A stretch of 11,975 bases of DNA from a bacterium (lineage in GTDB: Bacteria > Armatimonadota > Zipacnadia > Zipacnadales > Zipacnadaceae). The notes beneath the pieces are model-generated. The model had not been told where the DNA came from. It worked only from the letters and a program-made list of their open reading frames with translations, and ran no database searches. This document shows, piece after piece, positions 6,393 to 11,975 of the stretch (within the stretch, counting starts at the first letter, position 1; each line of letters starts with the position of its first letter). The position numbers were made by a program, and so were the translations under genes. The stretch lies in assembly GCA_030607655.1 (NCBI GenBank), contig JAUWJN010000039.1, forward strand, positions 1 through 11,975. Reading direction: 5' to 3'.

Positions 6393-7306
6393 GCCTGTTT
6401 TTGCTGCCAGCGGCGGCGGCCACCGGCCTCCTCAACCAACCGCGCGAGATAATCAGCCTCCTGACGCAGCACACGGCGGCGCTGGGCAGGGGCGAATTTG
6501 GCAAGGGATTCGTCCTCGATATTCAGTCCTCCCGCATAACCGACCGCAGCTAACATGGGCACAATCTTGCTATGGTCTATGTCACCTTGGTGTATGGGGG
6601 CTACGTACTGCCCATACTGCCAGCCTAATTCCCGGCGCTGCTGGCGGTATTGTACAGGATATGCTATGTTTTTGCAATGAGTATGGCGGACTTGGCTAAC
6701 GAGATCCTCCATGATCTGGTAGACAGTATTGAGGGGAAATCCCGCCCAATAGAAATTACCAGTATCTAAGGTTAGCCCTAGCCGAGGAGAATTAACCGCC
6801 GCCAGCACTTGCTGCAGCCAGTTGGGGTCATTACCCTGGGCGCTGTGGTTTTCGATGGCGAGAGGAATGTGGCCACCCTCAGTGGCAGCTAGTACCTGCT
6901 TAACTGCATCGGCATATATGCTGACCCGCTCGCCGAAGGGCAACTCCTGCTGACCGGTCATCGCCGCATCAAGCCTCACCGCGTCAACCCCTATCAACTC
7001 ACCAGCTCTAAGCGCCCCCGCGGCCCATTCGATCTCACCTTCAAGGACTTCGGCATTGAAGTTATTGGCCAATAACAATCCGGAGACGTGCAGGCCCTTT
7101 TCCTGATAGGTTTCTGCGGCCACCAGCGTTTCAGCCTTAGTAGCAACGGATAGCTTGGGATAACCACTTGCGCCGTCCAGTGAGGGAATTTTCAGCCGGC
7201 GATCCACCGCCAACTCCACCGCATTCAGTTCTAGCTCTGCCAGTGCTTCATAGATACTGTCATATCCAGCTTGGAAGATGCATACATCGCGCACTGCTAC
7301 ATACAT
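6389..7306 (-). CDS. Sugar phosphate isomerase/epimerase-like TIM barrel protein
   Basis: 305 residues of the AP-endonuclease-2/xylose-isomerase-like superfamily, which isomerise or epimerise sugars and inositols using a bound metal. Likely metal or catalytic residues sit at barrel strand ends: Glu152 in LAIENH, Asp181 in LTLDTGNF, His208/His210 in RHTHCKN, and Glu264 in LNIEDES. The N-terminus MYVAVRDVCIFQAGYDS looks like the first strand of the barrel, so I place the start at this ATG, which has GAGG eight bases upstream. The frame stays open upstream to 7438, with another ATG at 7342, but that extension is Arg-rich and resembles no fold. The specific substrate cannot be told, and homologues are often misnamed. 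It reads away from the divergent lipoprotein gene, and the promoter of the next - strand gene overlaps its stop. Confidence 0.82.
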   Translation of the reverse strand: MYVAVRDVCIFQAGYDSIYEALAELELNAVELAVDRRLKIPSLDGASGYPKLSVATKAETLVAAETYQEKGLHVSGLLLANNFNAEVLEGEIEWAAGALRAGELIGVDAVRLDAAMTGQQELPFGERVSIYADAVKQVLAATEGGHIPLAIENHSAQGNDPNWLQQVLAAVNSPRLGLTLDTGNFYWAGFPLNTVYQIMEDLVSQVRHTHCKNIAYPVQYRQQRRELGWQYGQYVAPIHQGDIDHSKIVPMLAAVGYAGGLNIEDESLAKFAPAQRRRVLRQEADYLARLVEEAGGRRRWQQKQA

Positions 7307-7450
7307 TACTGTCGCCTCGCTTCGCGCGCCTTCACCGACCATCACTCTACCTCTTCTTTGTCTAACTTGGTCGTACCTTCGTAATCTCCTGCCCGGCGGC
7401 CTTGACGAGGTAGATGGCACAATGTATAATGCTGACAAGTAATACTTCAG

Positions 7451-7479
7451 ATAGAACTTGTGGCTCGTCAGAATGTCAA
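7451..7479 (-). promoter_or_regulatory. Possible promoter of the isomerase-like gene
   Basis: A perfect TTGACA on the - strand (7479-7474) lies 17 bases from TTCTAT (7456-7451), a poor -10. It would give a leader of about 140 bases. The -35 is the only strong part. Confidence 0.3.
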
Positions 7480-7564
7480 TATCATATAATAGGTGTCTGA
7501 AGGCCAGCAGACGCCGGGCCGGCAGTTCGCGATGAAGGACTTTGTTATGAAACTGGTGACGAGC

Positions 7565-7592
7565 TTGAAGGAATAAATCGTCAGTATATAGT
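7565..7592 (+). promoter_or_regulatory. Possible promoter of the PD40 lipoprotein gene
   Basis: TTGAAG (7565-7570), 16 bases, then TATAGT (7587-7592), one mismatch from the -10 consensus. The predicted leader is about 105 bases before the ATG at 7706. Confidence 0.4.
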
Positions 7593-7705
7593 AATCCACA
7601 ATCGCCGAGCAGGAGAAATGTAAATAGACGGCGAAACTAAACGTGCAGTCAACAGAAATCGTCTGGATAGCCCCAGGTACACAGGGCACAAAGGAGACTA
7701 TCGTT

Positions 7706-8650
7706 ATGAAAAAGGCTAGCTTAGTGCTATGTTTGGTGGCGCTGGCGGCGGCAGTTGTAGTTGTGTGTGTAAATGGTTGTGGCGGAGGCGGCGATGCCGG
7801 GATGTATTTTACCGTCAGTGAGCGGGCCTCGTGGTCGCCAGACGAGAGATTTGCTTTCGCTTCCTTTGGCGGCAGTGGATTACTGTATTGTTACAGTGTC
7901 AATGAGAGCGGGGGCGGAGTCGTCGTACTTACCCCTTCGGATGCCGACGAGGACTATGCTGATGAGGGTGGCTGGCATCCAGCCTACAGCCCGGATGGCA
8001 GCCTTATTGCCTTCGCCTCCCGCCGCGGCCCGAGTCCGGCTATTTGGGTTATGGATGGCGAGGTCGGCGACCGCACCGTGCTCAACAAGCTGACCGACGA
8101 TAGCGGCCTAGGCAGCGATGAGCAGCCCAGTTGGCGGCCAGATGGGAATGCGGTCATCTTCACCAGTACCCGTAACAATAACGATCCCGACATCCGGGTT
8201 ATCAACGCCGATGGCACTGGCCTGGCCGATCTGTTGGCTACGGCTGCTGACGAGCGGTGGGCCTCGTATAACCCACAGAATGTTGATGAAATTGCTCTGC
8301 AGTCGGACCAGGATGATCCGGGCAGCGATGACACCGATATTTTCATTTACACCATCTCCAACCAAACCTACCAGAAACTGGCGGACAGCCTCTTTACCGA
8401 TGGCGCCCCGGCCTGGAGTCCTGATGGCACTAAGATTGCCTTCCACTCCAACCGCAGCGGCGATTTTGACATCTGGGTAGTGGAGGTAGCCGGCGGCACT
8501 CTGACCCATCTGACTAACGATGCTCGCTCCGATGGGTTCCCCATCTGGAGCCCTGACGGCACCCGCATCGCCTTCACCCGCGACCGCGAACTGTGGTCAG
8601 TCCTGGCCGCTGACGGCACCGACGAGGAACGAGTTACCCGGCGGTTCTAG
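7706..8650 (+). CDS. PD40/TolB-like six-bladed beta-propeller lipoprotein
   Basis: 314 residues beginning with a lipoprotein signal (KK, hydrophobic 5-22, VNGC with lipidated Cys25, then a Gly run), so it is probably anchored on the outer face of a membrane. Six propeller repeats of the WSPDG-x-IAF-x-S-x-R type follow: about 41-53 (ASWSPDERFAFAS), 92-107, 141-156, 186-201 (degenerate, ASYNPQNVDEIALQS), 235-250 and 279-294, with the intervening DIWVV or IRVINADG strands. This is the PD40 family seen in the TolB propeller and many bacterial scaffolds. No enzymatic domain is present. It is not TolB itself, because the N-terminal TolB domain is missing and no pal or tolA is nearby. Start at the ATG with AAGGAG nine bases upstream; an in-frame GTG 63 bases earlier lacks both ribosome site and signal peptide. 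Ligand or partner unknown. Confidence 0.85.
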   Translation: MKKASLVLCLVALAAAVVVVCVNGCGGGGDAGMYFTVSERASWSPDERFAFASFGGSGLLYCYSVNESGGGVVVLTPSDADEDYADEGGWHPAYSPDGSLIAFASRRGPSPAIWVMDGEVGDRTVLNKLTDDSGLGSDEQPSWRPDGNAVIFTSTRNNNDPDIRVINADGTGLADLLATAADERWASYNPQNVDEIALQSDQDDPGSDDTDIFIYTISNQTYQKLADSLFTDGAPAWSPDGTKIAFHSNRSGDFDIWVVEVAGGTLTHLTNDARSDGFPIWSPDGTRIAFTRDRELWSVLAADGTDEERVTRRF

Positions 8651-8777
8651 TCGCCAGAGATAACCATAAGTGCAACCGCGGCCAGCGCGGCAGATACCAC
8701 AGTAGGGCCCGGCGGACAACAGCGGGTGAACCGCTACCCATTGCTGTGTCGGTGCCCGCTACTCCAATCCACTTGCT

Positions 8778-9494
8778 ATGATTCCTCTGCGGGATAACAT
8801 TCGCTCGGTTCGTTTTCCGGTGGTCAATACCGCCATCATTGTGGTGTGCGCAGTAGTGTTCATCTGGGAGATAGCTGCTCCCCAGGTGATGTTTGACTAT
8901 GCCTTCCGACCCATCTACCTCGCCTCTTCCACCGCATTCAAGGACACGGGCGCCAATCTGGTCTTCGGCAGCTTGGTACTGTCCATATTTATGCACGGCG
9001 GGCTGTTTCATATCGGCGGTAACATGCTGTTTCTGTGGGTCTTTGGCGACAATGTGGAAGATAAAATGGGGCACCTGCGCTACCTCATCTTTTACCTGCT
9101 GTGTGGCGTACTGGCCACCGTAGCTCATACTCTTATCGCTTTGACTACTTCTCCCCTTAGTGGTGGGTCAGAGGCGCTGGCAGTTCCTATGGTGGGAGCC
9201 AGCGGGGCTATTGCCGGAGTGCTGGGGGCTTACTATGCACTATTTAAGGGCGCGTACGTTCGCACCCTGGTGCTTTTTATCGTGTTCACGACCGTAGATT
9301 TGCCGGCGGGGCTGTTCATTATAATATGGTTTGTTATGCAGTTGTTTTCGGGGCTGGGCTCGTTGGGGATGCCTACCGGGGTGGCCTTCTGGGCCCATAT
9401 TGGCGGCTTTGTAGCGGGGCTGTATCTGGTCAGACTCTTCGTCCCGCGCCGGCGTCTCCCCAAACCACGCATAACGGCCTTGAGAATAGATTAG
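8778..9494 (+). CDS. Rhomboid-family intramembrane serine protease
   Basis: 238 residues, polytopic. The N-terminal MIPLRDN before the first helix is typical of bacterial rhomboids, and the helices start about residues 13, 62, 102, 138, 162 and 202. The catalytic dyad is visible: Ser142 in GASGAIAG and His207 in FWAHIGGFVAG. HIGGNMLFLWVFGDNVED (78-95) carries the conserved His/Asn oxyanion helix of the family. Rhomboids cleave membrane helices within the bilayer, but the substrate here is unknown. A lumenal loop between helices 3 and 4 (ALTTSPLSGGSEALAV) is somewhat extended, as is usual for this subgroup. A short basic cytoplasmic tail closes the protein. No Shine-Dalgarno precedes the ATG, yet the start is supported by the conserved N-terminus. 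It lies 127 bases after the lipoprotein gene with only a 5-bp hairpin (8720-8734) between them, so co-transcription is possible. Confidence 0.9.
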   Translation: MIPLRDNIRSVRFPVVNTAIIVVCAVVFIWEIAAPQVMFDYAFRPIYLASSTAFKDTGANLVFGSLVLSIFMHGGLFHIGGNMLFLWVFGDNVEDKMGHLRYLIFYLLCGVLATVAHTLIALTTSPLSGGSEALAVPMVGASGAIAGVLGAYYALFKGAYVRTLVLFIVFTTVDLPAGLFIIIWFVMQLFSGLGSLGMPTGVAFWAHIGGFVAGLYLVRLFVPRRRLPKPRITALRID

Positions 9495-9561
9495 CAAAAC
9501 CGAAGTGATAGAAGGTAAAACGATCGCGGTAGGCGTAATTACCTCTCATATCGTATTCTTC

Positions 9562-9596
9562 GCGGAGTGTACATCCTCGGGAGTACAAGTCTCCGC
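9562..9596 (+). promoter_or_regulatory. Leader hairpin ahead of the toroid gene
   Basis: GCGGAG (9562-9567) pairs with CTCCGC (9591-9596), and the adjoining TGTAC (9568-9572) with GTACA (9583-9587), leaving a three-base bulge. This 11-bp stem ends two bases before the AGGAGG ribosome site (9599-9604). There is no T tract, so it is not a terminator. It could modulate translation or protect the 5' end. Confidence 0.4.
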
Positions 9597-9611
9597 TCAG
9601 GAGGTCAGAAG

Positions 9612-10595
9612 ATGACAAAACGTGTGGCCCGTTACCAGAAAGCAGGACGAAAAGCGGCCCAGTGGCTGCTCGGACTGCAACACGATGACGGCTCGTTCAC
9701 GGGGCCCGATTTCAGGGAGGATGTGTATCATAAGACTCCCTACTCGTTGAGTATGGCTGGCTACTTTCCGCAGGCGCATAGGCTGTTGGAGTGGGTAAAG
9801 AAAAATGACCTGCAGGACAGCGGTGAACTCCGGCATTACTATTCGCCGAATGTGATGCAGGTCTATAAGGATGCCTGGATGTTACATGGCGCCCAGCGGC
9901 TGGGGCGATTCGACATTTCCTACCCGGTAATGGACTTTATGGTGACGTCCCAGGCCGCGTGCGGTGGATTTCCGTGTGAAGGCCGCGATGAACAGCAGGT
10001 ACGGTCCTTGACGACGGCCTGGTGTGGACACGCGGCGCTATACATGGGTCGCCTGGATGTAGCCAGGAAAGCCGGCGACTGCCTGCAGCAGATGATCGCG
10101 CAGCAGCCGGATGAGATGAAGTATTACTTCTTTATGACCCTTGACGGCAAATTGATAACTCCGGAGATTGCCGCCGACGCGCCGGCCATTGACGCATTCG
10201 TTGACGCAACACAGCCCAATCAGTTGTACTGGGAAGTAGGCATCACGATGATTTTTCTGGGACACCTCTACCAGGCCACTGGCGCAGCAGAATACTTGCA
10301 GACGGCCACCTCTTTCTTCGAATTCAACCTGCGCTGTCGCGACGATGTTTTCGCGCACCCCAACAGTGCTAAGAACGGTCTGGGCGCGGCTGTCTATTAT
10401 TCGCTTACCCGTGATAAGCGGGCGCGCGACGCGGCTTGTCGGCTGGCTGATTTCCTGGTGGCGACGCAAGAACCCGCCGGCGGGTGGCGCTACGAGCACG
10501 AGGATGATACACTGACTATACGTGTAGATCACGCGGCAGAGTATAACATCGTGCTGCACACGATTCCCTCAATACTGGCTGCTATGGATGCCTAA
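9612..10595 (+). CDS. Alpha/alpha-toroid (prenyltransferase/squalene-cyclase-like) protein
   Basis: 327 residues with at least three repeats of the Q-x-x-x-G-(S/G)-(F/W) motif marking alpha/alpha-toroid folds: LGLQHDDGSF (20-29), TSQAACGGF (112-120) and ATQEPAGGW (284-292). Each is followed by helices such as TAWCGHAALYMG. The fold is shared by terpene cyclases, protein prenyltransferases, pectate lyases and complement-like proteins. The DxDD and DCTAE catalytic motifs of squalene-hopene cyclases are not present, nor a zinc site I can recognise, so it is probably not a true cyclase. No signal peptide is seen, so it is cytoplasmic. The ATG is chosen because AGGAGG lies seven bases upstream; an in-frame GTG at 9567 is within the leader hairpin and less likely. 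A broken Gfo/Idh/MocA gene follows after 48 bases, suggesting a former sugar-related operon. Carbohydrate-processing helper is only an inference. Confidence 0.7.
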   Translation: MTKRVARYQKAGRKAAQWLLGLQHDDGSFTGPDFREDVYHKTPYSLSMAGYFPQAHRLLEWVKKNDLQDSGELRHYYSPNVMQVYKDAWMLHGAQRLGRFDISYPVMDFMVTSQAACGGFPCEGRDEQQVRSLTTAWCGHAALYMGRLDVARKAGDCLQQMIAQQPDEMKYYFFMTLDGKLITPEIAADAPAIDAFVDATQPNQLYWEVGITMIFLGHLYQATGAAEYLQTATSFFEFNLRCRDDVFAHPNSAKNGLGAAVYYSLTRDKRARDAACRLADFLVATQEPAGGWRYEHEDDTLTIRVDHAAEYNIVLHTIPSILAAMDA

Positions 10596-10643
10596 TAGGG
10601 TTACACGGCGGGTACATCATTCACTTCAGGAGTGTGTAGTTGG

Positions 10644-10986
10644 ATGGCCGAGAGACTGCAGATTGGGCTGATTGGATGCGGGTCGCAGGGGCAGTTCCTC
10701 TCGGAAGCTCTGACTACTACGGGCCAGGCTGATCTGGTGGCTTGCACCGACGTTAATCCGGAAGCGGCGGAGCGCGTTAAGAAGGTCTGCGGCTACAAGC
10801 AAACCTACAACGATTACGGGCAGATGCTGTCCGAAGCGGCGCTGGATGCGGTAATTATCGCTGTGACTCATGACTATCGTGGAAAATCGGGAGCCAGCCG
10901 GCACGGGCGAGGATGGTGTGCGGGTCCTGGAGATCATAGACGCGGCATTTGAATCGGCGTGTACGGGGCAGCCAGTTTGGCTTTGA
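10644..10986 (+). pseudogene. Gfo/Idh/MocA oxidoreductase with large internal deletion
   Basis: The N-terminal 76 codons encode the start of an NAD(P)-binding Rossmann fold: LQIGLIGCGSQG (5-16, GxGxxG), ACTDVNPEAAERV (33-45), and DAVIIAVTH (68-76). At about 10870 the sequence jumps, one base out of frame, to a segment reading ENREPAGTGEDGVRVLEIID then AAFESACTGQPVWL, ending in TGA at 10984-10986. This is the usual C-terminus of the same family. Intact members have about 340-400 residues; only about 114 remain, so the NAD-domain half, the EKP motif and the whole substrate domain are gone. Translated straight from the ATG, the frame runs on as unrelated sequence to a stop at 10950-10952. ATG start with AGGAG 11 bases upstream. 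A 5-base direct repeat TGACT (10864-10868, 10871-10875) lies at the join. The gene cannot make a working dehydrogenase. Confidence 0.8.
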
Positions 10987-11018
10987 TGGGCGCAAGTTCC
11001 TGATAGTTGCCGCGCGGG

Positions 11019-11915
11019 CTATGATTCACAACAGCGAGCTGTAAATGTCCGTTGCAAAACAGTGTGTGCAATCAGCAGCCCCGCCCGCAGCCAGACTCCC
11101 AACCAGATAAGCCAGCGGCTGCCAAACCAGCGAGCCAGATGCTTACTGTATAGGCGGTACATACTGCGATGGGTGTTGATGACGGTGGGAATGATGGCTT
11201 TATCTGAGCTACGGCCGACGGCGTGTATAATCTGAGGCCCAGGCGCGTATAATACCTGCCAGCCGGCCTTATGAGCACGCCAGCAGTAATCCACGTCCTC
11301 TGAGCCCCAGAAGAACTGCTCATCCAACCGGCCTATCTCGTCTACCAGTTCTCGGCGGAGCAGCATACAGGCGCCGGAAATCCAATCTACCGCGCGCACT
11401 TCATTATGATCCCAGTCAGCCATCAAGTAAGCCGTAACACTGCCGGTGCCGGGAATTATTCGGCCCAGAAAGGTGTTGCGAAAGATAGCTGCGGTAATCG
11501 TCGGAAAACGACGACACGAATACTGCAAGCGGCCGTCATGGTAAAGCAGCTTCGGACCAATAATACCCGCGTCAGGATGCTGATCGGCAAAATCTCGCAG
11601 TTCGTCCAGACCACGTGGTGGCACAACGGTATCGGGGTTGAGCAAGAGGATGTAACGCCCGGTAGCCTCGCATATACCCTGATTACAGCCGGCCGCAAAG
11701 CCACGATTTTCCGGGTTGACAATCAGATACACCTGGGGGTATTGCTGATTAAGTATCGCGACGGTATCATCCGTGGAAGCGTTATCAACCACGATTACCT
11801 CAAAGGACAGCTCATTGCCGCCCGCGTACAGCGAATCCAGGCAGGTCTGCAGATCCTCCCGCACATTCCAGCTCACAATGCAGATACTCAAATCAACGGG
11901 CAGCGTCGGACTCAC
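11019..11915 (-). CDS. Family 2 glycosyltransferase, rhamnosyltransferase-like
   Basis: 298 residues, GT-A fold. DLSICIVSWN (8-17) starts the first strand. VVDNASTDDT (42-51) binds the nucleotide. NRGFAAGCNQG (70-80) is typical of the WbbL-type subgroup. LLNPDT (91-96) holds the metal-binding aspartate in the place of DxD. ISGACMLLRRE (179-189) and FFWGSEDVDYCWR (201-213) hold the likely acceptor and catalytic acidic residues. The C-terminal helices (about 252-290, Trp/Leu/Arg-rich) look like a peripheral membrane anchor. It transfers a sugar from a nucleotide donor to a surface glycan or lipid-linked acceptor; donor specificity is unknown. The start is GTG with AGGAGG six bases upstream. The start overlaps the 3' end of another - strand gene by 23 bases, so the two are co-translated and this gene is probably downstream in a cell-surface polysaccharide operon extending beyond the window. 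Confidence 0.88.
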   Translation of the reverse strand: MSPTLPVDLSICIVSWNVREDLQTCLDSLYAGGNELSFEVIVVDNASTDDTVAILNQQYPQVYLIVNPENRGFAAGCNQGICEATGRYILLLNPDTVVPPRGLDELRDFADQHPDAGIIGPKLLYHDGRLQYSCRRFPTITAAIFRNTFLGRIIPGTGSVTAYLMADWDHNEVRAVDWISGACMLLRRELVDEIGRLDEQFFWGSEDVDYCWRAHKAGWQVLYAPGPQIIHAVGRSSDKAIIPTVINTHRSMYRLYSKHLARWFGSRWLIWLGVWLRAGLLIAHTVLQRTFTARCCES

Positions 11916-11975
11916 CCGTGTCCTCCTGGGCTTCTTCGGCTTCGGCTATCAACATAATGGGGATGTCATCTCTTA
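11893..11975 (-). CDS. 3' end of an unidentified gene, cut by the window
   Basis: From the window edge the - strand is open for 27 codons ending in TGA at 11895-11893: residues RDDIPIMLIAEAEEAQ then EDTGESDAAR. The tail is acidic and low in complexity. It overlaps the GTG of the glycosyltransferase by 23 bases and carries its ribosome site, the usual arrangement inside an operon. Too little is present to name a family. An ATG within it (11955-11953) could instead start a very short ORF. Confidence 0.45.
   Translation of the reverse strand, partial: RDDIPIMLIAEAEEAQEDTGESDAAR

Larger units (their letters stand above)
7307..7705. other. Divergent intergenic region with promoter-like sites and hairpin
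   Basis: About 400 bases between the - strand isomerase and the + strand lipoprotein. It holds candidate promoters for both directions, a TATAAT on the + strand at 7485-7490 without a matching -35, and an 8-bp hairpin (GGTGTCTG 7492-7499, loop, CAGACGCC 7508-7515, one G-T pair) followed by a GCCGGGCCGGC near-palindrome. No convincing small gene, tRNA or known riboswitch core was seen. Open frames in it are short and without ribosome sites at proper spacing. Confidence 0.55.

Noticed and set aside
7307..7438. Upstream extension of the isomerase-like protein
   Set aside because: Arg- and Ser-rich sequence with no relation to the TIM barrel; the conserved first strand begins at the ATG at 7306, which has its own ribosome site.
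7610..7627. AGGAGAAATGTAA as a start-stop mini-ORF
   Set aside because: Spacing from AGGAG to ATG is only two bases and nothing supports translation.
7675..7700. ACACAGGGCACAAAGG resembling the start of a cyclic-di-GMP (GEMM) riboswitch
   Set aside because: The remaining conserved core and the pairing partner are absent, and the stretch is too close to the start codon.
7643..7705. In-frame GTG extension of the PD40 lipoprotein
   Set aside because: It would bury the lipoprotein signal peptide, and AAGGAG sits before the ATG at 7706.
10987..11018. Terminator between the convergent pseudogene and glycosyltransferase
   Set aside because: No stable stem with a T tract found on either strand in these 32 bases.

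Overview
The window looks like chromosomal DNA of a free-living or uncultivated bacterium, moderately GC-rich by eye. It has canonical Shine-Dalgarno sites, some GTG and TTG starts, and TTGACA-type promoters. No phage, transposase, CRISPR or RNA gene is visible. The phylum cannot be fixed from the sequence. The gene mix (PD40 propeller lipoprotein, AP-endonuclease-fold sugar isomerase, Gfo/Idh/MocA remnant, alpha/alpha-toroid protein, an orphan Gly/Pro/Met-rich secreted protein) would fit Armatimonadota-like or similar lineages, but that is only an impression.

Layout. On the + strand (2-1032), a membrane-anchored rhodanese and a MauE/DoxX-type membrane protein overlap at their stop/start codons. 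Convergent to them on the - strand is dnaG-rpoD (5159-1047), the core of the classical macromolecular-synthesis operon. Upstream of dnaG lie a leader with a strong ribosome site and six tandem decamers. Further - strand genes are a secreted orphan protein (6264-5401) with its own promoter and terminator, and a TIM-barrel sugar isomerase-like protein (7306-6389). After a 399-base divergent intergenic region the + strand carries a six-bladed PD40/TolB-like lipoprotein, a rhomboid protease, an alpha/alpha-toroid protein and a broken Gfo/Idh/MocA gene. The window closes with a - strand family 2 glycosyltransferase overlapped by the tail of another gene.

The most unusual item is RpoD. A housekeeping sigma-70 factor with recognisable regions 1.1, 1.2, 2, 3 and 4 is interrupted between regions 1.2 and 2.1 by about 326 in-frame residues that read as bacterial Ig-like (Big_5/SbsA-type) domains, a module normally found in secreted proteins. 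The block is circularly permuted: it starts with the C-terminal half of one Ig domain, continues through two whole domains, and ends with an N-terminal half, with both breaks at the same place in the domain. It occupies the site of the 'non-conserved region' of proteobacterial sigma-70.

The other notable rearrangement is the Gfo/Idh/MocA pseudogene, in which a Rossmann N-terminus is joined out of frame to the family's C-terminus, so most of the gene is deleted. Functionally the window mixes information processing (dnaG-rpoD), envelope or redox functions (rhodanese-MauE, rhomboid, lipoprotein, glycosyltransferase) and remnants of sugar metabolism. Apart from dnaG-rpoD, rhodanese-MauE and possibly the toroid-Gfo pair, the genes do not form an evident single pathway.
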